Assembly (NCBI GenBank): GCA_031769625.1
Contig: JAUIMM010000135.1
Coordinates: 7,677,501 to 7,741,500 of the forward strand
DNA from: Taudactylus pleione
Taxonomy: Eukaryota > Chordata > Amphibia > Anura > Myobatrachidae
DNA length: 64,000 bases
Reading direction: 5' to 3'
Below the pieces are notes generated by a model that did no database searches, had not been told where the DNA came from, and worked only from the letters and a program-made list of their open reading frames with translations. Within the stretch, counting starts at the first letter, position 1. Every line of letters starts with the position of its first letter. The translations under genes were made by a program, and so were the position numbers. Shown here piece after piece: positions 23,335 to 35,900 of this stretch.

Positions 23335-24128
23335 GCTACTCACACCGAATCCCTTGAATGTGAAAACCGAATTAAAATGTAATCTATAGCTCTTGGGACA
23401 ATCTTACATTGGCAAGACACCACTGTCATAACTTTGAAATCTATATTTTATAAAATGTTTATAAATGAAATAGCACAAAGTTTCAAAATAATGTCTAATG
23501 CCAACTTTCCAATGCATACAAGAAGGCACGTTATGCAAAAAATGCATGTAAAACTAAGCAACTGTTTTATATTAGTGCGATAACAAGAGTATTGTCATCA
23601 ATGAGCATCTGCCATCTACAGTACAAAATGTGGAGGCAGCCATTTTGTGGGCTGAACCAATACTCACAATAAGGCAGCATACCCATTCACTAAAAACCAG
23701 TGCCTCAGAAATACTAGTTATATTTAGTTTATATATACCATTGTGCCTCAGTGATGTTTGCTTCCTAGGGATATATTTATCATATATCGTGATTTTGAAC
23801 CATTAAAATATATGTCTTATTGCCACTATTGCAAAAATGAGTCAATTTATCCAGAAACTGTTGCCTGGATAGCATATCTGATAAGGCCTCTTAGATACTC
23901 TATAGCTTAATAAAAAAGATTTTTTGCTTAACATATTATTACTAAATAAATAGGTCACCTACTGTAATTATACAGTAGGTTACACTCTCAGAAATGTTGG
24001 TTACGAAATGTCTCCCTTACTTTTCTGTAAACTGAGCCCTCTTTTACAAGAATGAGTGTTTTTAAATCCTCTTTGAATTTAAGCAATGTTCTAAAATACC
24101 TTTAACCTTATCTCCCATCATTTACATA
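23335..24128. other. intergenic sequence, no recognised feature
   Basis: Moderately AT-rich sequence after the MS4A gene. AATAAA-like hexamers occur (about 23943) but nothing links them to the gene. Confidence 0.4.
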
Positions 24129-25343
24129 CAGTGCACCAGAAAGTATTCACAACGCTTCACTTTTTCCGCATTTTGTTATGTTACAGCCTTATTCCAAAAT
24201 GGAATAAATTCATTTTTGTCCTCAAAATTCTACACACAATACGCCATAATGACAACGAGTAAAAAGATTTTTTGCGATTTTTGCAAATTTTATAGATATA
24301 AAAAACTAAGAAATCACACGTACATAAGTATTCACAACCTTTGCTCAATACTTTGTTGATGCACCTTTGGCAGCAGTTATAGCCTCAACTCCTTTTGAAT
24401 ATGATGCCACAAGCTTGGCACACCTATCTTTGGGCAGTTTTGGCCATTCCTCTTTGCAGCACCTCTCAAGCTCCATCAGGTTGGATGGGAAGTGTCGGTG
24501 CACAGCATTTTCAGATCTCCCCAGAGATGTTCAATTGGATTCAAGTCTGGGCTCTGGCTGAGCCACTCAATGACATTCACAGAGTTGTCCTGAAGAAACT
24601 CCTTTGATATCTTGGATGTGTGCTTAGGGTCGTTGACCTGCTGAAAGATGAATAGTCGCCCCAGTCTGAGGTCAAGAGCGCTTTGAGCAGGTTTTCATCC
24701 AAGATGTCTCTGTACATTTGCTGCATTCATCTTTCCCTCTATCCTGACTAGTCTCCCAGTTCCTGCCGCTGAAAAACATCCCCACAGCATGATGCTGCCA
24801 CCACCATGCTTCACTGTAGGGATGGTATTGGCCTGGTGATGAGCGGTGCCTGGTTTCCTCCAAACTTAATGCCTGGCATTCATGCCAAAGAGTTCAATCT
24901 TTGTCTCATCAGACCAGAGATTCCTTCAGGTGCACTTTGGCAAACTCCAGGTGGGTTGCCATGTGCTTTTTACTAAGGAGTGGCTTCCATCTAGCCACTC
25001 TAATATACAGGCCTGATTGGTGGATTACTGCAGAGATGGATGTCCTTCTGGAAGGTTCTCCTCTCTCCACAGAGGAATGCTGGAACTCTGACAGAGTGAC
25101 CATTGGGTTCTTGGTCACCTCCCTGACTAGGGCCCTTCTCCCCCGATCGCTCAGTTTAGACGGCCGGCCAACTCTAGGAAGAGTCCTGATGGTTCCGAAC
25201 TTCTTCCATTTATGGATGATGGAGGCCACTGTGCTCATTGGGACCTTCAAAGCAGCAGATATTTTTCTGTACCCCTCCCCAGATTTATGCCTTGAGACAA
25301 TGTACCAATGTACCATTGTACGAAAGTGGTGGATCATAAATAC
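24129..25343 (-). pseudogene. Tc1/mariner transposon with decayed transposase
   Basis: The 3' terminus is at 24129 (cagtgcaccagaaagtattc, preceded by TA). On the - strand, 25337-24909 encodes a paired-like helix-turn-helix N-terminus (KISAALKVPMSTVASIIHKW, then GRPSKLS). Further blocks follow in shifted frames: WSDETKIELFG near 24915 (first D), NDPKHTSK near 24630 (second D) and SPDLNPIEHLWGD near 24540 (the E), a DD34E set. A frameshift near 24910 and internal stops break the frame. No matching inverted repeat was found beyond 25343, so the upstream terminus is lost. Confidence 0.85.
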
Positions 25344-25499
25344 GTAAGATGGATGTTTGTTTACAAATACCAGCGACTACCACATTCGCATATTTTCATA
25401 GAAACGCTGCGTATGGTCGGTGGGATTTGCATGTACCTTCTGAATCAGGCCCAATTTCTCCTAGAGTCAGGGTGGCATGTACAGAATGCTCATCTACTT

Positions 25500-25727
25500 A
25501 TATGAGAAAAGAAAACAGAAATGTCAAAGCTAAAGAAAGACAATATGCTCAGAAAAGTTGAAGGGCACCAAAAAAGGGAAGGACCAGCGTCGTGATGGCT
25601 GGATACAATCGCAACAATTATGGATAACGCACTGAACCGCTTGACTGAAGATTGAAATTTGTTCAGGCCAGCTATCCATATAGTCACCATAAGTCAACAT
25701 TGACTTCACGGCACATAACAATAACAT
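25500..25727 (+). mobile_element. RTE/BovB-like LINE 3' end
   Basis: Reads MLRKVEGHQKRERP, a stop, then WLDTIATIMDNALNRL and ends gacttcacggcacataacaa, which matches the pattern of the C-terminus and 3' tail of RTE-clade LINEs (KVEGRRKRGRQ..RWLD, then a short tail before an ACAAC-type repeat). Heavily 5' truncated. Confidence 0.6.
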
Positions 25728-25844
25728 GGAGCTGCCCACAAACGTGCCCATAGACCATAGATGTAGCTTCACAGTAACAGTATAACATTTTTACAATACA
25801 TACACATTTCGGTATATGGCTGAAGAGTTTCCAAAACTAGAAGG

Positions 25845-26165
25845 TTGAAGATTGGAAAAGTGTCACCTGGTCTGATGAAATTCAATGTCTGCTACAACAT
25901 ACAGCTTCTAGGTATAAAATTGTCATACACAACATGAATCCATGGATCCATCTTGCTTTGTGTCAATGGTTCAGGCTGTGGGTGGCGGTGTAATAGAATG
26001 GGAAAAGTTTTCTTGGCACGCATTAGGCCCCTTAATACTAATTTAGCATTTTTATTTGCCACTGTATGTTAATGGCCTCCACAGATCCTAGATCCAAATC
26101 TAATAAAGCACCTTTAGGATGTGGTAGAATGGGAAATTCGTAGCATGAATGTGCAGCTGACAAGA
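25845..26165 (+). pseudogene. Tc1-like transposase relic (+ strand)
   Basis: Recognisable but broken blocks: gaaaagtgtcacctggtctg (W-S-D-E region), atccatggatccatcttgc, then cacctttaggatgtggtaga (the E-H-L-W-D-V region) and atgtgcagctgacaag. The middle, including the second catalytic Asp, is missing. Several stops are present. It is a different Tc1 subfamily from the one at 24129. Confidence 0.65.
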
Positions 26166-26169
26166 GAGA

Positions 26170-26820
26170 GAGAGACTGAGTGATTGACATAAGAAAAGAG
26201 GTGGTTTAAACCTCTAGGATGGGGGCTGGCGTGAATGATAATCATTGCTTTTAATTGGCCCATGGTAGTGCAGGGATGTGTCTCTATTTGAGTTCATTTA
26301 AAGACTTTGCCTGTGGGCCAATTCATCCGACCCTTCCTCCCTCCCCTTTTGTGTTTGTTTAGTGGTTTATTGCTGGCTTTTTTGAGGTGGGAAAGAACTC
26401 TGCAATTAATTAATTTAAGGACGCTCCTTTTGTTGACTGGCAAATGGATAACCACACTAACATGGGCTGCTTCATCACCCAAATGGGTGGGTAGTCAAGT
26501 TAGAAGGTTGAGTGGATACCTTTGTTGTGGTATTATGGTTGTGTTTGTGCACCTTGGGTGGTATCACCTTCAAAGCATGTTGTTGGTTGTTATTATGTTG
26601 GGTTGATTTTTTTGGCTCTTCTTCCTTTGCCACCATACTTCCCCTAAGAAAATAAATCTTTATTTAATTTAATAAATATCTAGCAGTTTTTTCTGCAAAA
26701 TCAACATATCTGTGTCTTTATTTGTTTATTATTGATATTATAGATGTTAAGTGATTTGTACACATGACACACCTCATCCGGTAGAAGATTTATATACATA
26801 TACACACACACACACATCCA
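26170..26820. other. intergenic sequence, no recognised feature
   Basis: Contains short GAGA tracts, an open frame at 26307-26606 without recognisable domain, and a (CA)n tract near 26805. Nothing further can be supported. Confidence 0.4.
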
Positions 26821-26822
26821 TC

Positions 26823-27500
26823 ACACATAACATTAAAACCACCTGCCTAATGTGGTGTAGATCCCCCTTGCGCCACGAAAACTGTTCTGACCCATCATGA
26901 CATGGACTCCACAAGACCTCTGAAGGTGTCCTGTGATATCTGGCACCAAGATGTTAGCAGCAAAGTACTGTAAGTTGAGAGGTTGGGCTTCCATGGCTCA
27001 GACTGTTTTACCAGCACATCCACAGATGCTCATTAGGCAGGAGATCTGGGAAATTTGGAGACCAAGTCAACACCTTGAACGCTTTGTCATGTTTCTTAAA
27101 CCATCCCTAGAACAACAATTTTTGCAGTGTGGCAGGGAGCATTATCCTGCTGAGGTCACTGCCACCAGGGAATACCATTGCCGTAGAGGGATGCACGGCA
27201 ACCTACTTGTTTATGTAGGTGGTAAGTGTCAAAGTAATATCCACATGACTGCCAGGACCTAATGTTTCCCAGCAGAATATTGCCCAGAGCATCACACTGC
27301 CTCCCCTAGCTGGCCTTCTTCCCATACTGCATTCTGGTGCCACCTCTTTCCCAGGTAAACGACATACACGCACCTGGCTGTCCACATAATGTGAGAGAAA
27401 ATGTGATTCAAAAGACCAGGGTACCTTCTTCCATTGCTTCATGGTCCAGTTCTGATACTCATGTACACATTGCAGGTGCATTCGGCAGAGGGCGGGTCAG
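26823..27500 (-). pseudogene. Tc1/IS630-like transposon relic
   Basis: The left end cataacattaaaaccacctg is a characteristic terminus of a vertebrate Tc1-like family. On the - strand, 27481-27203 reads WKKVPWSFESHF, then RVRVCRLPGKE and GGSVMLWAIFCWETLGP, the central part of a DD-E transposase with the first D changed to F. Downstream frames contain stops. No intact right terminus. Confidence 0.7.
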
Positions 27501-27609
27501 CATGGGCATTCTGAGTGGTCTACGGCTGCGCAGCCCCACATGCGATGCATTGTATGTTCTGACATCTTTCTATCATAGCTAGTATTAGTTTTTTCACAAT
27601 TTGTGCTAC

Positions 27610-27909
27610 AGTAGCTCTTACAGTAGAGAGAGAGAAACAGAGAGAAAGAGAGATAGTAGTAGACCAGTATTTTGACTTGTCATTTGCCAGGTCACTAGGT
27701 ATTTTTTCCATGGATGTGTATTTCTGTTCCCCCTCCTGCAGGTCTCTTTAACCCATCGTTTCCTCTTTCTTCCACACCCATCTCCCACATCCTCTGCCAT
27801 CTCTTAATCCACGGTCTCCCCTTCTTAAAGCCACCTTTTTCTCTCCTTGTATTTCTCCAATATTATTTCTTTATCTCTCTTTCCCTTCCAACTCTCCACC
27901 CTCTTAGTC

Positions 27910-27943
<34 letters not shown>

Positions 27944-28150
27944 ACCTTTTAATCCCACCTCTCTCTCTCTCTCTTTCTTCATCTATCTCCTCCCTTCCAT
28001 CTCTTGGTCTCCCTTTCTTTCTGCCACCCATATATCTCTGTCTCTTCCTTCTCCCATCTCTCTCCCCCGTTCTTACTCCTACCCACCTATTCCTCCTCCC
28101 TCTCACTCTCTCCCTCCCTCCCTCCCTCCCTCCCTCCCATCTCTCTTTCT
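27610..28150. repeat. pyrimidine-rich simple sequence
   Basis: Long (CT)n, (TCTC)n and (CCCT)n tracts on the + strand, for example 27908-27965 and 28105-28140. It produces long Ser/Leu/Pro open frames that are artefacts. Such strand-asymmetric tracts can form triplex (H-DNA). Confidence 0.85.
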
Positions 28151-28380
28151 TTACCAATTTAACTCCCATTTCTCTAATGTGCAGTTTCTAAATTGGGATT
28201 TTTTTCCAGGGAATATATGGTAATATCCCTCTATGCTAAAGAAAGTTGGCAGTTAAATTATGAAATAAGCATACAGCATTCAGATGTATTAAGTATTAAG
28301 GTTGTAAGCTGATCCCCAATGAGCTTACCATTCCCAGTGGCTCCCGGCAATATTGAGCAGTGTTTAAAGGTACAGTAAAG

Positions 28381-28694
28381 GTGCATACACACGTAACGAT
28401 TTTGTAACCAACGATTTTCTGTCAGATTTTCCCTTGAAAAAGTGAACGATTTTTTTAAGTGTAATAAACGATTTTTACAACGATGAACGAAAAATGTTCC
28501 TTCCCTTAATGAAAATCGTTATGTTGGACAGTCCGAAATGGACGATGAACTACAAACTACAAACGGGAGTGAGCTTGAACGATTTTCGTTCATCGTTATA
28601 ACTCAGAAACTGAATGATTTTTTGAACGATTGAACGATAGTGACGTCGTTATCAACAAATCGTTCAAAAATTTGTTACGTGTGTATGCACCTTT
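28381..28694. repeat. palindromic MITE, 314 bp
   Basis: Ends aggtgcatacacacgtaacg and gttacgtgtgtatgcacctt are perfect inverted repeats. The interior repeats aacgatttt and aaaatcgtt motifs. Same family as 16909-17252. Confidence 0.75.
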
Positions 28695-28835
28695 AGTGTT
28701 ATCCAGCTCCCCTCTGGCAGTGTTGGTCTGCGCAGAAGTTCCGGCATTGTAACTGCTGCTGGTCCTATTTGATATGATCTTTTAAAATATATTTGGTGGT
28801 CATAAAGGGAAATTGTAGAGTTATCATGAAACAGA

Positions 28836-29345
28836 GGCCCTGATTCAGAGCCGGACAATCTGACAGAGCGCTTGCTCTGAATCAGGTCCGTCCCTGCTCC
28901 TTTTTTGAGCGGCCTCCTGGCCGCTCGCATAGCTGTGGGTGACCATCCACAGCTATAGCGAGCGGCCAGGAAGATGGTCGCGATGGTCAAGACCATCGCG
29001 ACCATCGGGTTTGCGATGAGACCCTGCGGTAGGGTCTCGCTGCCGCAAGCCCTGGAGTGCTTTTGGCTCTGTCAGAGCCAAAAGCACTCCCACTGACATC
29101 ACTAGTGATGTCAGTGCGGCCGGCCCCAGACGGTAGGCGTTCCCATGGGAGCGCCTCCGTCTGGGCAGCCACGCCCCCGGCATGCCCACCAAAGGGGGCG
29201 TGCTGTCAATCACCATTGACAGCACGCCCCCTTTGGTGCGAGACCCATAATGACGGCTTGGCCATCGTTATTCGTCAGCTCCGTCGTGTGCATGCGCACT
29301 TGGGCACCATCGACCCGCTTGCGAGCGGGTCTCTGAATCAGGCCC
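28836..29345. mobile_element. PIF/Harbinger hairpin-chain MITE with AGA duplication
   Basis: Termini ggccctgattcagagccgg and ctctgaatcaggccc, flanked by AGA (28833-28835 and 29346-29348). The interior hairpins (gatggtcaagaccatcg, ttttggctctgtcagagcc, gacatcactagtgatgtcag, gcgttcccatgggagcgcc) follow the same set as the other copies, in reverse orientation. Confidence 0.85.
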
Positions 29346-29539
29346 AGAGACCTGCACTCAGCAAGGGATTATTTAGTGGATCTGGGGCGGTAATATCCCT
29401 AAATTCTTTGCATTTACTTGAAGACTGATAAACATGCTTTAATGCTGATAAACAGCTGAAAATAGCCCTGTAGCATTCTGAACCATTAATGCACAGTACA
29501 TAATCATGGACATCTATAGAAAAGATCATTAGACACATA

Positions 29540-30056
29540 GGACCTGATGCAGTGCTTATATATAAGCACAAGAGCGATGTTTTGCTACTGCGCATGCACA
29601 AAAAGTCTGTGTATGAATTACCCAGTGTGCTTCGTAAAGGAGGTGTGTGTACTTTAGAAGGGGTTTGTGATCCCTGGATGTATCAGAGAGGAGACTGGGA
29701 GCGTTGACCAAATTGGTCTGTTATGGGAGTGTCATGGGCATGTTTGCTGTGTTCCCAATCGCAAATCCACAGCTTCAGAGGTCATGTTAGTTGGATATGA
29801 GGAGAGTAGCTAGAGTAGACCCTAGGCTACTGCAAAATGTCGATGGTGCAACGATGTTGCTGTGTTTACAGTCTCCATAGCAAATGCACAGACCATGCAG
29901 CCTGAAAGTGGGTGTCTCACTTCCCGTACACTCCATCACACTGTCCTACATAAAGGGAAGGCTGAGATTAGCATTGGCATATTCCCCCAGCTGCTATTGC
30001 GTGAGCGCCTGTGGCCAACGCTGCATTACCAACCATCTCTAAATCAGGCCCATGGT
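29540..30056. repeat. Harbinger-like MITE relict, about 515 bp
   Basis: Starts ggacctgatgcagtgc and ends ctctaaatcaggccc, matching Harbinger-type termini, with weak flanks ATA and ATG. The interior is not a hairpin chain; it has ctgcgcatgcaca and gtcatgggcatg, and a gatggtgcaacgatg block shared with 39178 and 61286. Confidence 0.5.
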
Positions 30057-30117
30057 ACATTTTTGATTTGAGAACATGCTTTGACCACTATGTTATAACT
30101 ATAAGTGAGGACAAAGT

Positions 30118-30292
30118 GCAGGTACAGATTTACTAAGTGGCAGTTTTTGAAAGCTGCTGATTCTCAGAGGTTTTGACCCAGAAATCTGAAACTGCAACAA
30201 TATTAAATGCAAAACCAGGTGTGTTATGTACAGTACTTAGTATTACTTCTGTTTAAAAATTTTGGGTCAAAACCACTTAGTAATCTAGTCCA
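30118..30292. repeat. short palindromic MITE
   Basis: Ends acagatttactaagtggcag and accacttagtaatctagtc. The interior has ttttgacccagaaat and aattttgggtcaaaacc, which are complementary. Confidence 0.55.
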
Positions 30293-30714
30293 GGTTTTTT
30301 CTAAAAGTTTAACAATTTTTAATTTTAAATAAGTACCATGGTTTCCCAGCCCTGTCTGGCCTTTACTAGGGGTGTACGAGCAGTGCCATTACACAGGGCA
30401 GCACGTGACCTAGTTAATCCTCTTTGTAAAATCTGTTCAAAGGTCTTATATTACTTTTGTGTTCCACAAAGCATGAATAAAATAATCTATAGTATGGGGA
30501 GGGAGGAAGAAGTAATGCAGTACGAGTTTGTAAACGTGTGGGTGGATTTTGCTGGAATATTTAAGGTGGCAATTTTTTGAGCAGATTCAATTGAGCTGCG
30601 ACATCAAACAATCTAAATAAAAAAATGTATAGTTAAGTTCCATTGTTTGTACTGCGTGGTGCGCTTTACCCTAGTGTGCTTTGTTCATGTGCATATATAT
30701 AATCCCTTTAAATC

Positions 30715-31517
30715 CACGCAGTGTGAGCCATGCGCCATGTTTGAAGTTGAACTGCCACATGTTTGTGCAGCCCACTGCTGTCACTTAGCTTAGTTAGCCA
30801 GCTGGGTTGTAGTCTGGAAGCCGACGGTCCAAATGCCGACCGCCGGCTTCCAGACTGCTTTATCCCGACTAGGGACGAATGACAGGCGTCTAAATCTAGA
30901 CGCCTGTCATTTGCCCGATGTCGGGAGACCAGCACCCGGCATCCCGATTGAGCGGTTGCCGGGCACCGCAGCGGACAGCCGCGGGGGGGAGGGTTAGGTT
31001 TAGGGCTCCCGGCGGGGGACTTAGGGTTAGGCACCCCCCCTGGGAGGGTGGGGGGGGAGGGTTAGGCACCCCCGGGGGGAGGTTAGGGTTAGGCACCCCC
31101 CTGGGTTTAGGCAGCAGGGAAGGGGGAGTTAGGTTTAGGCACTTAGAGGGGGGGTTAGGGTTAGGGGGTTAGGTTAGTAAATACTTACCTTTAGGATGAT
31201 CGGGATTTCCTCCTTTGTCGGGCAGCCACTGTCAGGAATTGACCCACTGATACTTCTCAGGTAATACATATCACACCCAGCCAGTTAGCTCGGTGCAACC
31301 TTTTGGCCTAAACTGGATGAAAACAATATTGTAAGATGTGTGGTCAAAATGACTGGAAATTAGTGGAAATTTATTTTATTGAGGTTAAAAATTAGGATCA
31401 AAAAAGGCTCAACTTACAGTATGTAAAACCAGTCACAGCATTTGGCAAAACCAAAACCGTCCGACGAATTAGAACAAAAACCAAATCCAGCAAAAATGGT
31501 CCGGCTCACATCTCTAA
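30715..31517 (-). mobile_element. old hAT relict with a telomere-like insertion
   Basis: The flanks (30745-30810 and about 31270-31517) resemble the terminal 350 bp of the hAT copies at 32332 and 51776: acatgtttgtgcagcccact, agctcggtgcaaccttttgg, tggaaattagtggaaat, tggcaaaaccaaaacc. It ends ctcacatctcta, like the MITE at 17256. It is split by a GGGTTAGGG-rich element. Confidence 0.6.
30812..31195. mobile_element. telomere-like minisatellite MITE, copy 1
   Basis: Begins gtagtctggaagccgacgg, with the hairpins gccgaccgccggcttccaga and aggcgtctaaatctagacgc, then imperfect ttagggttaggcacccccc units. Same family as 51208-51767 and 63354-63888. Its right terminus is not clean here. Confidence 0.6.
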
Positions 31518-31659
31518 TTTAAATACGGATCTCAGAAATGCTGCCTGTGTTGTATATCAATTTGTATTACTTTATATATCAGTCTCTGGAATGCTCTCTG
31601 CATTGTATTTTTTTTATACAGTATACTCTCTTCATTGTATATAGTTCCTCAAGAGGACA

Positions 31660-32052
31660 GAATTGCAAAGCCGCACACAAGTAGCTTTGCAATTCCGTCC
31701 TTGCTAAAATGCAAATACAGCAGGAGGTGTCCGACACCTCCTGATGCATCTGCAATCCCAGCGCTGTGACCGATGTCGCAGCCTGGGACCACCATCAAAA
31801 CCAGTCATGATGGCAGGCTGGCTAGCATGCGAGGCCAGGAATCTGCGACCATGAATGCAGATCCTGGCCTTGCCACTCCGGAAAATGGGGCAACACGCCA
31901 TTTCTGGGAAAGCAAGACATCCCCGCACTGCCCCATAAATGCCTCTGCCTGTCATTCAGGCAGAGGTTTAAGGCCTGCGCATGAGCAGATTTCTGATCAT
32001 TGAGAATCTGCATTCAGCATTGCACTTGCATGCATTGCTGAATCAGATCCAT
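31660..32052. repeat. Harbinger-like MITE relict
   Basis: agaattgcaaagccgcac and agctttgcaattccgtcc pair with each other. aggaggtgtccgacacctcc and the right end cattgctgaatcagatcc link it to the element at 39866-40306. No coding capacity. Confidence 0.5.
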
Positions 32053-32965
32053 AGTTCACTAAATTCTTTTCTGGGATGCTCCCTGTATTGTATACAGGTC
32101 TCTAAAATGCCTACTGTTGTTGTGAATCAAAGCACGATAATGACAACATGAAGATCTTATGTGGGAACTGTTACACAAAAGCAAATTCTAACATTTAAAG
32201 CAGCCATTTTAATAAAAATATGTGATATTGGATTGATATTTTAAAAGGATTTACTTCATATATAAAGCAAATGTGGGATTTTCCTGTAATAAGAATTCGG
32301 CAACAGCAAAACATTTTTGTTGTATATAATATAGGGGTGTGCACCGGCCACTTTTCGTGTTTTGTGTTTTGGTTTTGGATCTGGATCTTTCTTCGTGTTT
32401 TGGATCTGGATTGGTTTTGCCAAAACCACCCTTCCGTGTTTTGGGTTCTGGGTTTTGTGTTTTGGATCTGTATTTTTTTGAAAAAAAGCATAAAAACAGC
32501 TAAAATCACAGAATTTGTAGGTTTTTCTGCTCCTATGCTATTATTAACCTCAATAACCTTAATTTCCACTCATTTCCAGTCTATTCTGAACACCTCACAC
32601 CTCACAATAGTGTTTTTATGTCCAAAAGGTTGCACCGAGGTAGCTGGATGACTATGCTAAGCGACACGAGTGGGCGGCACAAACACGTGACCCATCTAGG
32701 AGTGACACTGCAGTGGCAGGCAGGATGGCAGTTAGAAAAACTAGGCCCCAAACTGTACATAATGCAAAGAAAAAAAGAGGTGCAAGATGGAATTGTCCTT
32801 GGGCCCTCCCACCCACCCTTATGTTGTATAAACAGGACATGCACACTTTAACAAATCAATCATTTCAGCGCCAGGGTCTGCCACACAACTGTGGCTGAAA
32901 TGATTGGTTCGTTTGGGCCCCCACAAAACAAGCTGGCAATTAATGTGTCCCTGCACAAACTGGCT

Positions 32966-35900
32966 CTACGGAGGCAAGATGTCATCCTCATCCTCCTCAT
33001 CCACCGATTCCTCACCCTCTTCAGTGTGTACATCCTCATCCTCACAAAGTATTAACTCGTCCCCACTTGAATCCACCACCACAGGTCCCTCTGTACCTTC
33101 TGGAGGCTGGTCTCCCTGGAAGAGCTGATAAGTCATTTTGATGAACATCATCTTCTCCACATTCTGTGGAAGCAACCTCCTACGCCTTTCGCTGACAAGG
33201 TTCCCGGCTGCACTAAACACTCTTTCGGAGTACACACTGGAGGGGGGGCAACTCAGGTAAAATAGAGCCAGTTTGTACAGGGGCCTCCAAATTGCCTCTT
33301 TTTCCTGCCAGTACAGGTATGGACTGTCTGACATGCCTACTTGGATGCTGTCACCGATGTAATCCTCCACCATTCTGTCAATGGTGACAGTATCATATGC
33401 AGTGACAGTAGACATGTCAGAAATTGTTGCCAGGTCCTTCAGTCCGGACCAGATGTCCAAACTTGGTCCTGCCTGCCCTGCATCACCGCCAGCGGGTTGC
33501 TTAGGATACCTAAGTTTTTTCCTGGCAGCCCCAGTTGCGGGAGAAAATGAAGAAGGAGCCGTTGACGTGTCACGTTCCGCTTCAGCTGACAGTGTGTTCA
33601 CCAGCAGGTCTTTGCACCTCTGCAGGCTTGTGTCGGCCGGAAAGAGAGACACCACATAGGCTTTAAACCTAGGATCGAGCACGGTGGCCAAAATGTAGTG
33701 GTCTGATTTCAACAGATTGACCACCCTGGAATCCTGGCAAAGCGAATGAAGGGCTTCATCCACAAGTCCCACATGCCGAGCGGAATCGCTCCGTCTTAGC
33801 TCCTCCTTCACTTTCTCCAGCTGCTTCTGCAAAAGCCTGATGAGGGGAATGACCTGACTCAAGCTGGCAGTGTCTGAACTGACTTCACGTGTGGCAAGTT
33901 CGAAGGGCTGAAGAACCTTGCACAACACGGAAATCATTCTCCACTGCGCTTGAGTCAGGTGCATACCCCCTCCTTTGCCTATGTCATAGGTGGATGTATA
34001 GGCTTGTATGGCCTTTTGCTGCTCCTCCATCCTCTGAAGCATATAGAGGGTTGAGTTCCACCGCGTCACAACCTCTTGCTTCAGGTGATGGCGGGGCAGG
34101 TTCAAGAGTGTTTGCTGGCGCTCCAGTCTTCGGCACGCAGTCGCTGAATGGCGAAAGTGGCCAGAAATTTTTCGGGCCACCCAAAGCGTCTCCTGCACGC
34201 CCCTGTCGCTTTTCAGAAAATTCTGCACCACCAAGTTTATTGTGTGAGCAAAACATGGGACGTGCTGGAATTTGCCCAGATGTAATGCCCGCACAATATT
34301 GGTGGCGTTGTCAGATATCACAAATCCCCAGGAGAGTCTAAGTGGGGTAAGCCACTGGGCGATGATTTCCCTCAGTTTCTCTAAGAGGTTGTCGGCGGTG
34401 TGCCTCTTACTGAAACCGGTGATACACAGCGTAGCCTGCCTTGTAACGAGCTGGCGTTTCTGAGATGCTGCTACTGGTGACGCTGCTGCTGTTGCTGCGT
34501 AAGGTGATACATCTACCCAGTGGGCTGTCACAGTCATATAGTCCTTAGTCTGCCCTGTTCCACTTGTCCACATGTCCGTGGTTAAGTGGACATTGTGTAC
34601 AACGGCATTTTTCAGGACACTGAGGACACTTTTTCTGACGTTTCTGTACAGTCTCGGTATCGCCTGCCTAGTGAAGTGGAATCTAGACGGGATTTGGAAC
34701 CGGGGACACACTACCTCCATCAATTGTCTAAATCCCACTGCACTAATGGCGGATACCGGACGCACGTCTAACACCAACATAGCAGTCAAGGCCTCAGTTA
34801 TACGTTTTGCTTCAGGATGACTGCTGTCGTACTTCATCCTCCTCGCTAAGGACTGTTGGAGGGTCAATTGTTTAGTAAAAGTAGTGGTGTTCCTACTTCC
34901 TCTCTGGGATGATGAACGACTCCCAGCAGCAGCAGCAACAGCAGCAGCGGCAGCAGTAGGCGTAGCAATGCAGGATCCTCCGGAGGAATCCCGGATAGGA
35001 GAGTCAGTCATGCCAGTGATATGGCCTGCAGGACTACTTCCGATCCTGACTAAGGAGGAAATTGACGAGGAGGGAGTTGACGGTGTGGTTTGCAGGCGCT
35101 TGGATACAACAGGACAACGGGATTTAGGTGTCCCTGGACTGCTTACGGTCTGAGCCAAAGTTTCTGAACTTGACAGTAACTTTTTATGAACGCGCTGCAG
35201 GTGCCGTATAAGGGAGGATGTTCCTAGGTGGTTGACGTCCCTACCCCTACTTATTTCACCTTTACATATGGTACATATGGCAAGACAGTTGTTGTCCGGA
35301 TTTGGATAGAAATATTGCCAGACCAAAGAGGTGGAATGTTTGGTCTTCTGCCCAGGCATGACCGTGATGGGCTTTTTCATCCCACGGACAACAACTGTCT
35401 CCCCCGGAGCCTGATTTAAACAAACCACATCACCATCAGAATCCTCCTCGCCAACTTCCTCCTCAGCGCCAGCTACACCAGTATCCTCATCCTGTTGTAC
35501 TTCAACAGTGACATCTTCAATTTGCATATCAGCAAGTGGACTGTGGGTGCTCCTTTCAGCACTTGCAGGGGGCGTGCAAATGGTGGAAAGAGCCACCTCT
35601 TCCCGTCCAGTGCTGGGAAGGTCAGGCATCGCAACCACCACCACACTTGGACTCTCTTTGGGGATTTGTGATATCTTCTTAGAAAGCACAGTTCTTCGCT
35701 GTGCTTTTGCCAGCTTAACTCTTTTGATTTTTTTAGTGGGAGGAGGGCTTCCATCGTCATGTGAAGCTGAACCACTAGTCATGAACATACTAGGGATCGA
35801 CCTTAGCCGTTCCTTGCCACTCCGTGTCGTAAATGGCATATTGGCAAGTTTACGTTTCTCTTCAGCTGATTTAAATGTCTTTTTCAAGGTCATTTTCCTG

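Noticed and set aside
24901..25347. A 148-residue open frame on the + strand
   Set aside because: It is the antisense shadow of the Tc1 transposase N-terminus on the - strand.
27714..28223. A 169-residue Ser/Leu/Pro-rich open frame
   Set aside because: It is a translation of (CT)n and (CCCT)n simple sequence.
30918..31172. Gly/Pro-rich open frames on both strands near 31 kb
   Set aside because: They read through the telomere-like minisatellite and have no coding features.
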